From: Lodderomyces elongisporus
Taxonomy: Eukaryota; Ascomycota; Pichiomycetes; Serinales; Debaryomycetaceae
Reading direction: 5' to 3'
Length of the DNA: 64,000 bases
NCBI RefSeq assembly: GCF_030384665.1
Contig: NC_083675.1
Location: 310,001-374,000 of the forward strand
The notes under the pieces are model-generated. The model ran no database searches. It saw nothing but the letters and a program-made list of their open reading frames with translations, and was not told where the DNA came from. Numbering within the stretch: position 1 is the first letter of the stretch; each line of letters opens with the position of its first letter. Made by a program: the position numbers and the translations under genes. Positions 52,105-62,478 of the stretch are shown in pieces.

Positions 52105-52348
52105 TTAATAATAATAGTTTTCTGTTCCCGGAAGTGATTGATTAGTCTGTGTTTGAAAAAGAGTAATTGGTCAAGAAGGTTTACTTTTTTTATTACACAT
52201 CATTACTTAGCTTAAATTCGAAACATTTCCTGCTACTTATATAGTATTCTGAAGTTACTTTGTTATACCTATGGTTATGGATACTCAGAAATATATAGAA
52301 AATGGGTTTTCAAAGTGGTATAGTTGCGAATAACTGACTCATTAACAT

Positions 52349-52380
<32 letters not shown>

Positions 52381-52566
52381 CTTCCACAGTACTATAGTAA
52401 CGACAATCAATAGTTGATGACAAATACTTAACCAACAAACTAAAAAAACAAACAAACAAATAGATTAACTAAATTAACTAAGAGAAAGAAAGAGATGGCA
52501 ATTTTAGACAAATCACTATATAATTTCAAAGACTTTAAACGATGTTACATGGCAAAAATAAAAAAA

Positions 52567-52942
52567 GTGCGGCTTTTAGACATTTTATCTTTACCGAAAA
52601 CGATAAAAAGAAAGAAAGAAAGAAAGAAAGGAAGTTCGGGTAAATCAGTAATAATACAGTATCCTTCCCCTCCTACTTCTCTTATTCTTCCTCCATTACT
52701 ATTGAGGTGCTAAAAGTTACTATTTCACATACTAAGTATATAAAAAAAAGGAGCGGAGATAATGGAAAGTAAAACAAGGATGGGAAATCGGCTGCTGCTT
52801 ACAAAACCGTATACCAGAAGAATGAGCAAAAGTGCGGCGGAATAAGCAGAGAACAAAAGTCGCATATAAAAAATGCGGCGTTAATGTCGGAAAACAAACA
52901 AAGAGAGAGAGAGAGAAAAGCATAGTAAAGGAAAAGTACGGC
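52567..52942. promoter_or_regulatory. Cluster of four A-run + TGCGGC/TACGGC motifs
   Basis: TGCGGC at 52568-52573, 52833-52838 and 52874-52879, and TACGGC at 52937-52942, each directly preceded by a short A-rich run and all in the same orientation. They fit the degenerate DCSGHD site described for the zinc-cluster regulator Mrr1, which controls MDR1 in Candida. The site is short and degenerate, so this is only suggestive. Confidence 0.35.
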
Positions 52943-54018
52943 GCCGTGCATGCATTGGGCCCTTATTCTGCTTCTTGTGCTTCATCTGCTTCATCTGCTT
53001 CATTTTGCTTATCATACTTTATTCATAATTATTGTACTAAATAACCCCAAATAACTAAATGTATGATATATTCCATTTTTATTTATTCTTCTTTTGTTTT
53101 CCCACCCCAAGTCCTCCCCTGGCATATTCCTACATCGGCCAATACCGTTCCTTAAGCTGTTAAATGCTATACCATAGTTTTTTTTTCTTATATAAACAAC
53201 AGAATGGCCAATAACCTAGACATGTTTTCTCAATAGCCACAATTTTAAAGAAAGATCTTGATAGAAAAGCGCATTTTGTGACATGTACCGCGGAATCTAA
53301 AAAAAAAAAGGTCACATGAATTCGTTTTGTATATACAAATTTATATATATAGATATATACATATTTACATTGGGAGTGGAAATGGTCCTGGTATATTATA
53401 TAGTAGGAGCTTGCTTATTGTTTCTTCCTTTTTTCTAACTCGGTTTACGGATCTCAACATCTTTTTAAATTGTTTTTTTTTTTTGGGGGGGGGGCTCTAC
53501 AAAGAAGAAGAAATAAAAAAATAATTGCTTTTAATAATAACCGTAACTTTCTTATCAGTTTTTTTAATATTCTTCCAAACACTTACAGTACTTGCGACAC
53601 GTGCCGTGTGCATCTTTATGCGGCTTTTTTTTTTTACTCGGTTGGTATTGTAGGCATTATTAGATGCTGCGCTAGAGATAACCTTTTAAACATAAACGCC
53701 GCAACAAACAAAAAAACTCGTTGAGCAAACATTTTTTTTTATTGGAAATTGTATATGGAATGCGGTTAGATATAGGTATATCATTTCTCACCCGAAGTTG
53801 AAAGTATCGGACTAGTCAATATCCGAAGTAAAGGTTGTATATACAATGTAGTGAACTTTCGGCCGATAATTGAATTGTGGCTTACAAATGCAAAACAAAA
53901 AGAAAAAAAAAATTGTTGTGAGAAACAGATATATTTACTCAGCCCCGCCTTTCTCACCTCTGTTTGATGGCGGATAACATAGTATATTATTTGCACTGTA
54001 GTCCATCCACATAATCTA

Positions 54019-54091
54019 CAACAACTGCAACAACAACTGCAACAACAACTGCAACAACAACTGCAACAACTGCAACAACTGCAACAACTGC
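54019..54091 (+). repeat. CAACAACTG minisatellite
   Basis: About eight CAACAACTG-type units, some shortened by a triplet (6/9/12-bp mix). Noncoding by context. Confidence 0.85.
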
Positions 54092-54934
54092 TTAAAGGTT
54101 CTTTCAATGACTCCCTTTAAATAAACAAATGACAATAAACTTGTAATCTCTCAACATCCCTCTCAAGATTCACTAATTTGTAAGTTAAATTTTTTACTTT
54201 GCAAGTGTTGTTTTACAGCACTAATTGGAACTTGTAGAGAAATCACTGATTTTTGTTGTCTCCCAAAGTACTATACTTTGAACCTCTTTGAAAGAGAGTA
54301 TTTAAAAAAATAATAATCTTACACTTGCTGTTTAAACAATTTTTCTATCAGTGTCATTTCTTCCTATTCGTTTCCCTCTCTACTTTCTTTTTCAAAGTTT
54401 TTTATTGTCAAAGCCCTTTATATGAAGAAGTAAATGATGAATTGTTTATGGTGCTACCAGTCCAAAGAACATGATGGCCAAACTTTTGTCGCACTATTCA
54501 ATTTTTTTTTGGGCTTTATGGTTATTCAGAAACAGTTGTTTCTTTGGTACAGCCTCTTTTTTTGGTCATTGAAATTACACAAACAGTGAGGAGAAGAGGT
54601 ATTCTTTCCATAGAGTTATGGTGGTGTATATTGAATTAACCTCAAAAGTTGATAACAAATTTGTTACAACTTCTATTTGATTAAGCAAAAATGGTATATC
54701 AATATGGTTAATAGATTCATAAAAACAAATCAGAGTCAAGACCTAGAAATAAGTGGGTATGAAATATATATAATACATGCCTTCTAGAGCATATGCTTGT
54801 TTTTTGGGTTCATTTATTACAAATGAGGCTGAATCATTTATGAAACACTCTGTTATACATTTGGTAGCGAAATAATACAAATATAAGTAAATATAAATAA
54901 TTTTTATATATTTTTAGAAACATTTAAAAGTTGC

Positions 54935-55045
54935 ACATAAACATATACACATACATACACACATACATATACATATACACATACTTATACACATACATAT
55001 ACACATACTTATACACATACTTATACACATACATATATACATACA
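54935..55045 (+). repeat. ACATAC/ACTTAT hexamer array
   Basis: Hexamers of type ACATAC, ATATAC and ACACAT follow each other for ~110 bp. Any open frame over it is artefactual (repeated Tyr-Thr-Ile). Confidence 0.8.
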
Positions 55046-55734
55046 CACATTTTCTAAAACAATTTACAAACAAAAGAACTAAGGAGAGCTACAGCGCATA
55101 CACGCACTATACACTGCCTCCTTTATTTGATTGTAAATCAGGAGTATGCACAGATTATCAAGAAAACAAGAAAAATGGTATAAAGTGTAAGAAGAGGAAG
55201 GAAATGGTACAAGAAAACTTAAAAGAGAAAATATATATAAAAACAAACGCAAAGTCACATCATCATCATCATCATCATCATCATTATCATCAATCAATCA
55301 ATCAAGCTAGTGACTTGTGTCTCTTTATATAAATTGAACGGAGGTTCTTGCCCATATAAAGTATATCAAGGCTTATCTCTAATAATATTTGTTTTCCTAT
55401 TTCAATTTGCTTAGAAAGAAATTATAAATCACAAATTTTAATTTTTTTTTTTATTTTATTATTTGTTTTTTGTCTGTGCACCAAAAGTGTTTGATCTCTT
55501 TGCATTACTGGATCAAAAGAAGTACGCGTTCTCTTTATAGTAGACGACCGCACGAAAAAACAAAACGAGGAGACAGACAAAATAAAAAGATTAAAAGAAA
55601 ATTAAAAAATTAAAAAATAAAGAAAGTGAGACCAAACCCCTTCAGCTTTAAACATCAAATACACCATTTTTTTTTACCCCCGAGGCTAGCACTTTTTTTT
55701 TAGCAATTACAGATTCACCAACACTCTTCTAGAG

Positions 55735-58700
55735 ATGAGTTACAACAGAGCCAATGGTGACCCTAACCACCTTTACCCCGGCTACAACGCAAGAAACAAT
55801 TCATATGCCCGCTCAGACGATGACGAAGACGACCTGTCGCTAGAATTCTTAAACCACAATGTCAGTAACACTCCATTAACTCAAGGAACATACAATTACC
55901 AACACAATGTGTCTTCACACTCGTTGAATTTCCACCAACCAGAACCCATATATCACCATAACCAGCTGAATACTTCCCTAGGCGACAACTACTACAATCA
56001 GCCAATATTCGATACTACCACTGCTGCCGCTGCTGGTGCCACAAATACCACCACTACAAATAACCCCCTCAACACTGCACTGCACCATCCTCTTCATCAT
56101 CATCATCACCATCATAATAATGATCCATTCCAAGAAGATTACGAAATGCAATACCAAGGCTACAGCGGACCCAGTCCAAATTACAACCAAGCATTTGTTC
56201 CACATGTATATGACGACGATGATGACCCAGAAGAACGAGAGTTTGACCAGCGCATCCAATATAACAACTTCGAAGGAGAACACTATGATTTGGCTACTGC
56301 AAGCTATGTAGACGATGATGCTCAACCGGATTTTGTCCCCGTAGGAGACTTGATAGATGAAGGCGTGGAACCAATAGACGCAGAGGATGAAGATGGAAAC
56401 AGAGGATTGGAAGATGCAGAAGGACCTTTTGGCTCTGAAGCTCCATTCCAAGAACCACCACCACAAGAAGAAGTGCGTGCAAAGAAACCCATTAGAGCAA
56501 GTGGTATCAATGGCCACTTGGTCTTGGACTGTCCCGTGGCGGGCGAACTCTTGTCGAAATTCCCCGACTACAACCCAAACGAAAAAGATGGCGGATTATC
56601 AAGAGAGTTTGCATTCATGAGATACACTGCAGTGACATGCGGTCCATCAAACTTTTATCGAGACGCATATATCCTAAGACCAGTACACTACCCGATACCT
56701 AGACAAACAGAGTTGATGATTGTTATCACAATGTACAATGAAGACGATATCCTTTTGGGAAGAACCTTGAAAGGTGTATTTAAAAACATCAAATACCTCG
56801 AATCAAAATCAAGATCTTCAGTATGGGGTAAGGACTCATGGAAAAAAATTGTTGTGTGTATTGTTAGTGATGGACGAACCAAAATCAATGAAAGAGCACA
56901 AGCTCTACTTGCCGGCTTGGGTGTGTACCAAGAAGGATTGGCTAAAAGTAGAGTTGACGACAAAAAAGTGCAAGCGCACATGTATGAATATACTACAAGA
57001 GTTGGTATCAGTTCAGTTAGCGATGATGTGGTCAAACTCACTACTGAGAAAATAGTCCCCGTGCAAATGCTCTTTTGTCTAAAAGAAACAAATGCTAAAA
57101 AGATTAATTCCCACCGTTGGTGTTTCCAAGCTATTGGCCAGGTCTTGGATCCCAAGATAGTCATTTTGTTGGATTGTGGTACCCAACCAGCTGGCAAATC
57201 ATTATACAAGTTGTGGAAAGAGTTTGATCGTGATCACCGAGTGGCTGGTGCATGTGGTGAGATTACTGCCTCTTTGAAAAAAAGACAAATGATTACAAAC
57301 CCCATAGTTTATGGCCAGAATTTCGAGTACAAGATTTCAAACATCTTGGATAAACCTACAGAATCAGCATTTGGTTTTATCTCGGTGTTGCCGGGTGCAT
57401 TTTCAGCATATAGAAACGTTGCATTGCAAAACGACATCAATGGTATTGGTCCCTTGGAAAAATATTTCAAAGGTGAGTTTCTTCATAGTTCTGGTGAATT
57501 GGATCCTCAGGATGACGAATACGAAATGAAGAGAGCATTGTTGAAAGAAGAAGCAGGAATCTTCACCTCAAACATGTATCTTGCAGAGGATCGTATTCTA
57601 TGTTTCGAACTAGTGGCAAAACGCGGATGCAATTGGTTATTACGTTATTGCAAATCTGCTAGTGCAGAAACAGATGTCCCTGAAGGGTTGGCCGAGTTTA
57701 TCTTGCAAAGACGTAGATGGCTTAATGGGTCCTTCTTTGCCGCAATTTACTCATTGGTTCACTTCCCCAAAATATGGACCAGCTCGCATTCATTTGGGCG
57801 CAAGATCTTCTTCCATATAGAATTTTTTTACCAATTTATCAACTTGGTGGTTTCGTGGTTTTCCATTGGTTCATATTTCCTTGTTTTTAGGATTTTGACT
57901 ACTTCATTAGCTGATTCTGAACTCAATTTTGCTCCGGGCAATGTTCTTTCGGTGATTTTCTTGTGGCTTTACTTGGCATCCATAGTCACTACATTTGTCT
58001 TGTCCTTTGGTAACAAACCAAAAGGTACTGAGAAATTCTACATTGTTATTGTGATTTTCTTTGCCATTTTAATGGCCTATATGATCTTTGCTGCTATTTT
58101 CCTTGCCGTGCATGCCATTCAACAAATTCATGATCTGAATTCATTTTCAGTAAGTTTGTTTTTTGAAAATGCTCAGTTTCGTGATCTTATCGTTGCCACT
58201 GCATCTACGTATGCGCTATATTTTCTTGCCTCGTTTTTGTATTTCGAGCCGTGGCACATGTTTACTTCATTTGTTCAGTATATTCTACTTTCGCCAAGTT
58301 ACATCAATGTTCTCAACATCTATGCCTTTTGTAACATTGATGATATCTCATGGGGTACAAAAGGTGATGTTGGCGGTAAATCCTTGGGTGAGGCCAAATT
58401 GCGTGAAGATGGTACTTTTGACGTTAGCGTGCCCATCCTCAAGGAAGAGATTAATCAGTCGTATTTGAACCAGTTGGAGAAGATTCGCGACCCTGCACCA
58501 AAAGATGATAAAGTTGTTGTTACAAACACTGAGGATTACTATGCGTTTATCAGGTCGATGACGGTCTTAATTTGGATGATTTCAAACTTTATAATCGTTG
58601 CCGTTGTATTGGAAACAGGTGGATTCAACCAGTTTGTGTCTAGTTCGAATCAGGACACCGATACGTCTACTACACGAAGCGAGGTATTCTTGACGGTGAT

Positions 58701-58815
58701 TCTTTGGACTGTTGCATTTATGGCATTGTTTAGGTTCCTTGGGTGTGTATATTACTTGTTGAGTCGAATGGCAAGGAGAATGAAAGGAAGTGAGCATGCT
58801 ACAAAAATGGGGTAA
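55735..58815 (+). CDS. CHS2: Chitin synthase, class I (C. albicans CHS2/CHS8 type)
   Basis: Polymerises N-acetylglucosamine from UDP-GlcNAc at the plasma membrane. 1026 residues: a ~260-residue Asn/His/Asp-rich cytosolic N-terminus with a seven-His run, then the catalytic domain. That domain has TMYNEDD (from Met333), SDGRTKI, LLDCGTQP, LAEDRILCFE (acid pair at ~618) and QRRRWLNGS (658-666). Several membrane segments follow (~690 to the end). Class I features are SPSYINVLNIYAFCN and ISNFIIVAVVLETGG, shared with S. cerevisiae Chs1 rather than class II S. cerevisiae Chs2. Length is close to C. albicans Chs2 (1009); Chs8 cannot be excluded. Confidence 0.88.
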   Translation: MSYNRANGDPNHLYPGYNARNNSYARSDDDEDDLSLEFLNHNVSNTPLTQGTYNYQHNVSSHSLNFHQPEPIYHHNQLNTSLGDNYYNQPIFDTTTAAAAGATNTTTTNNPLNTALHHPLHHHHHHHNNDPFQEDYEMQYQGYSGPSPNYNQAFVPHVYDDDDDPEEREFDQRIQYNNFEGEHYDLATASYVDDDAQPDFVPVGDLIDEGVEPIDAEDEDGNRGLEDAEGPFGSEAPFQEPPPQEEVRAKKPIRASGINGHLVLDCPVAGELLSKFPDYNPNEKDGGLSREFAFMRYTAVTCGPSNFYRDAYILRPVHYPIPRQTELMIVITMYNEDDILLGRTLKGVFKNIKYLESKSRSSVWGKDSWKKIVVCIVSDGRTKINERAQALLAGLGVYQEGLAKSRVDDKKVQAHMYEYTTRVGISSVSDDVVKLTTEKIVPVQMLFCLKETNAKKINSHRWCFQAIGQVLDPKIVILLDCGTQPAGKSLYKLWKEFDRDHRVAGACGEITASLKKRQMITNPIVYGQNFEYKISNILDKPTESAFGFISVLPGAFSAYRNVALQNDINGIGPLEKYFKGEFLHSSGELDPQDDEYEMKRALLKEEAGIFTSNMYLAEDRILCFELVAKRGCNWLLRYCKSASAETDVPEGLAEFILQRRRWLNGSFFAAIYSLVHFPKIWTSSHSFGRKIFFHIEFFYQFINLVVSWFSIGSYFLVFRILTTSLADSELNFAPGNVLSVIFLWLYLASIVTTFVLSFGNKPKGTEKFYIVIVIFFAILMAYMIFAAIFLAVHAIQQIHDLNSFSVSLFFENAQFRDLIVATASTYALYFLASFLYFEPWHMFTSFVQYILLSPSYINVLNIYAFCNIDDISWGTKGDVGGKSLGEAKLREDGTFDVSVPILKEEINQSYLNQLEKIRDPAPKDDKVVVTNTEDYYAFIRSMTVLIWMISNFIIVAVVLETGGFNQFVSSSNQDTDTSTTRSEVFLTVILWTVAFMALFRFLGCVYYLLSRMARRMKGSEHATKMG

Positions 58816-59533
58816 TCAGACTTGAGGGAGAAGGAGGAGGAAGGAGCGGGAAAGAAGTAATGAGTAGATAAACTTTACATATATATATAGATACAATTAC
58901 CAATACAATTATGATAGCCAGAGTTTGATGCATATAAATTTGTATGTGCGTGTGTGTGTTTGTATAAATACATTATCTCTACTCTTGTGCTTTTTTTTTC
59001 TCTCTTTCACAAACTGGTAGAAAAAGTGCTTTGACAAAGGGGAATAGGAATAAAAAAAAGTGGGGGTTCAAAGTGTCTTCATTTGAACCAAGAGAATATC
59101 AAAATCAAAAATGTGGCGTCAGTATTGTGTATCATAATTAGCAGATTGAAAAAAAAAATTGAAAGAATAATGACAAAAAAGGCAGGAGCTAATTACGATC
59201 CGAAATATATATTGTACGTCGGATCTTTTTCAGAAATGCCGAGTTCCAACGTGCACAAGCGCAATTGGGTCTCGCACTATCACTATCATCACCATCACTA
59301 CAGACTTAATTTCTACCTAATTTCCATCCACTTTCTACACTTCCTACCAATACCAATTGTCTACAGTTTATATTGATTTTCCTTGCCAATTGCACACACA
59401 CATACTCACTCACTCACTCACTCACTCACTAAATAGTTTAGCCACAGACCGAGATTAAGACTTGGCTTTACAAACATAGACATTCTGAACTGAGTGACTC
59501 ATAAACTAATTAGCTAATCTCACATTATTTCCA
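58816..59533. other. Intergenic region after chitin synthase
   Basis: Gene-free. TA run (58880-58889), GT run (58943-58961) and an ACTC tandem repeat (59404-59430) ~100 bp before the next ATG. Confidence 0.5.
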
Positions 59534-60748
59534 ATGACTGCATTTTCAACCAATTCGATCCATGGCGGTGACCATCTCAAGACCACCAACGATGTAATTA
59601 CACCAATTCATGTCACCACGACTTACTCTTACTCGTCAAACCCTGATGAGCTTATTCCAGGTGGGTTGACAGATCCCAACACTTTGGTGTATTCTCGTGA
59701 AAACCATCCCAATGCTGCACAGATTGAAGCTATTGTTGAATCTATTACAGGGTATCCAACAGTTGTGTACAATTCTGGTTTAAGTGCATTCAATGCGTTG
59801 ATTACTCATGTTAATCCCAAGACGTTGGCTATTGGAGATGGATACCATGGCTGTCAAGGCATTGCCGATATCTGGAAACGTAATTTTGGCCTTCATCAAA
59901 TCCACATCAACGATGAAGAGGTTGCTCCTGATGGTAAAAGTAGCAAGTGGGATTCAGTTAAGCAAGGTGATTTAGTGCATTTGGAAACGCCATTGAATCC
60001 ATATGGTACGTATTTTGATATTCGCAAGTATGCCAAATTAGCGCACGATAGAGGTGCGCTCTTGTCGGTGGATGCAACGTTTGCCCCACCACCGTTATTG
60101 GATCCTTTCAAGTTTGGTGCTGATATAGTGATGCATTCAGCAACCAAGTTCTTTGGTGGTCATTCTGACTTGCTTGCTGGGTTGCTTTTGGTGAAGGACC
60201 AGGAAGTCAAGAAGAGTTTGCTTTTGGACAGGTTGGTTCTTGGCTCTAATATTGCCAATTTGGAGTCGGCATTGCTTGTTCGTAGTTTGAGGACATTTGA
60301 ATTGCGTGTTGCTCGTCAATCCAAGTCGGCCGAGACTATAGTCAAATTTCTTGACTTGCATAAAAAGGATTTTCCGGTATTGGATGTACTCCATCATGGA
60401 TCACTTCAACAACAAAATGATGAGAAGGAGAAGGAATGGATTACGGAGCAAATGCCCAATGGCCACACCCCTGTTTTTTCAATTGAGTTGACTTCAGAAG
60501 ACCAGGCTAAACTGTTGCCTTCAAAGTTGAAGTTGTTTCGTCATGCTACGAGTCTTGGTGGTGCAGAGAGTTTGATTGAATGGAGGGCTATGAGTGATGA
60601 TCATATTAGTAAAAAGTTGTTGAGGTTATCTATTGGTTTAGAGGATCCAAGAGATCTTTTGGAAGATTTGGTGAGAGGATTATTGGCAGTGGGTGGAGAA
60701 AAAGAGGCGGATGTTTTGATTGAGGAGATTAAGAGCTTGAAAATATAG
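59534..60748 (+). CDS. Cys/Met metabolism PLP-dependent enzyme (cystathionine gamma-synthase/lyase family, YHR112C-like)
   Basis: 404 residues of the gamma-family PLP fold: STNSIHGG, TTTYSYSSNPDELIPGG, YSRENHPN, the cofactor ring-stacking region YNSGLSAFNALI, LETPLNPYGTYFD, SVDATFAPPPLLDPFKFGAD, and SATKFFGGHSDLLAG with Lys205 as Schiff-base lysine. Near-complete family length. Among S. cerevisiae homologues it looks closest to the poorly characterised YHR112C rather than Cys3, Str3 or Met17. Lyase or synthase activity cannot be decided from sequence. It may contribute to sulfur-amino-acid handling together with the genes at the left of the window. Confidence 0.82.
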   Translation: MTAFSTNSIHGGDHLKTTNDVITPIHVTTTYSYSSNPDELIPGGLTDPNTLVYSRENHPNAAQIEAIVESITGYPTVVYNSGLSAFNALITHVNPKTLAIGDGYHGCQGIADIWKRNFGLHQIHINDEEVAPDGKSSKWDSVKQGDLVHLETPLNPYGTYFDIRKYAKLAHDRGALLSVDATFAPPPLLDPFKFGADIVMHSATKFFGGHSDLLAGLLLVKDQEVKKSLLLDRLVLGSNIANLESALLVRSLRTFELRVARQSKSAETIVKFLDLHKKDFPVLDVLHHGSLQQQNDEKEKEWITEQMPNGHTPVFSIELTSEDQAKLLPSKLKLFRHATSLGGAESLIEWRAMSDDHISKKLLRLSIGLEDPRDLLEDLVRGLLAVGGEKEADVLIEEIKSLKI

Positions 60749-60768
60749 ATTATTGAATAGTAAATAGC

Positions 60769-60829
60769 CATCAAACATCAAACATCAAACATCAAACATC
60801 AAACATCAAACATCAAACGTCAAACATTA
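60769..60829 (+). repeat. CATCAAA heptamer tandem array
   Basis: Eight to nine 7-bp CATCAAA units (the last ones CGTCAAA, CATTAAA), starting 21 bp after the PLP-enzyme stop codon. Confidence 0.9.
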
Positions 60830-62183
60830 AATATTCATTATTTGTGATTAGTAATTACTATTTTTTTGGTACAAGTTTTTAATATTTATTGTAACTAGTA
60901 AGTTATTTAGTTAGTTGAAAAGAATAGTGTTGCTACTGAAATGGTAGTTGAGAAACTAAGATAAGTGTATAAAGTTGGGCTGAGTTATTATTTAAGAGTA
61001 GCTCAATATTTAAACTAATAAGATGATGAACACTTAATAACTAGTTCGTGAAATAAGTAGTTAGAGATAAGCATGAGTAAAAACATGTCAAGTCAAGGTA
61101 TAGCCCCGTTTATTATCTCCGTTATGACGTAATATGCTAATGAATTGAAAAGATTTGACGAAAAATAAAAAATAAATAAAAACTAAAACTAAAACAAAAA
61201 GAAAGAGAGAGTGTGTGAAGAAAAGAACCTAGTGATTGTAGTAGTAAAAGAGTAAGAATAGAGATATAAAGCAGTTCGGCTAGATTGTGTTGAGAAACTG
61301 ATCACGGTTATGGCGAACGCGGCATACATGATCATTCTCTTAAGGCAGTTGGTTGATTGATTGGTTGGTTGGTTTTAATTTTCCGTTTTTTTTATTTTTT
61401 TTTGTGTGTTTGTGTTGTGTGTTATGTCTTGTCTATCTTGGCTTTGTGTCACTTTTGAAACATCAGGTTTTTATTATTCCTCGTAAAAAACAACAAAACA
61501 AAAAAAACAAAGGAAAACAAAGAAAAACAAAGGTTTCCAAAGGAGCTCAGCCTTGAAGATTACTTCTTTTTTTGTTTTTGCATTTATGGAAACATGGAAA
61601 GATTTTAGCATAGAGCTCTACATTTGTTGTTGTGGGTAAAATTGGGTAAAAATGAGAAGATAATCATTACCTTTGGGGTCTAGTGTAGGAGGTGGGGAAA
61701 TCCGATTTAAACAAAACTTGAAAAAGCAGCTATTCAAGCATTAGAGTTATATATCGATAATGTGTATGTATACATGTGTATATACAAATATATATATATG
61801 TGTACTCATTGAGTCATCCAAGTCGGTTCGTTCCGATCATTGTAAATGTTTCTATCCCAGTACCGTCTTCTTCTTCTTCTCCACAAAACGTTTACCTCTA
61901 TATTTCTAATTTTACTTTGCCTACTTCATATTTTTTTTCAAACTGAGTAAAGCACTTGCACAATATGCAAAAGTGATGATAAGAAAAATTGGAAACTCTA
62001 CTTTGGATAGATTGCAAAAAAAAATATAGAAGAATTTTTAAGCATGACTTATTTTCATCCATCTCTTTATCATCAACATTTTGGTACAATACAAAAAAAT
62101 AAAAATAAAAAATAAAAATAAAAATATTAAAGTGAGCCAAGCCAAGCCTCACAGTGGGTGTTTTTTTTTTGGCTCTTTTTTTC

Positions 62184-62213
62184 GGGGGAGGGGGGAAGGG
62201 AAGGGATGGTAGG
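62184..62213 (+). other. G-run cluster with quadruplex potential (1)
   Basis: Five runs of at least three G (5, 6, 3, 3, 3) separated by A, AA, AA and ATGGTA, meeting the G3+N1-7 pattern on the plus strand. Confidence 0.6.
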
Positions 62214-62440
62214 GCTGTACAATAAAGAGACTCTCTTTTTTGTTTTCCTTTTCCTTTTCCTTTCCTCGGATTTAACGCACTGCATTTTTTTTTAAAAAAA
62301 TACCATTTACACGCGGCTTAATTAATTTGTATTTGCATTTGCATCTGATAGGTGAAGGTGTAGAGGAGAGAGGGTAGAAAAGTGTTTTCACAAACAAAAA
62401 TATGTTCATTGGATGGAAAGGCGTAGTTGGTAGTTGGTAA

Positions 62441-62478
62441 GAGGGAGGGGAGGGGAGGGGAGGGGAGGGAAGGGGAGA
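62441..62478 (+). other. G-run cluster with quadruplex potential (2), GGGGA repeat
   Basis: Seven G-runs (3, 4, 4, 4, 4, 3, 4) separated by single A or AA, i.e. a short GGGGA minisatellite ~620 bp upstream of the stomatin-like gene. Confidence 0.65.

Larger units (their letters stand above)
52005..55734. other. 3.7 kb gene-free divergent region between MDR1 copy B and chitin synthase
   Basis: The longest gene-free stretch of the window. It holds TTTTG (52350-52376) and AAAG repeats (52608-52630), a TGCGGC motif cluster (52567-52942), a T-run with 10 G (53471-53494), a CAACAACTG array (54019-54091), ACATAC-type repeats (54935-55045) and an (ATC)n run (55258-55293). Open frames such as 54931-55332 are products of these repeats. 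I see no tRNA or large inverted repeat by eye. Confidence 0.6.

Noticed and set aside
54931..55332. 133-codon open frame in the 3.7 kb interval
   Set aside because: Encoded by ACATAC and CAT microsatellites (Tyr-Thr-Ile and poly-His); a repeat artefact.
55978..56517. 179-codon antisense frame in the chitin synthase N-terminus
   Set aside because: Shadow of the sense gene caused by its CAT/GAT-rich low-complexity codons.
59083..59376. 97-codon open frame before the PLP-enzyme gene
   Set aside because: Ends in a His/Tyr microsatellite and lies in the promoter interval; no domain visible.
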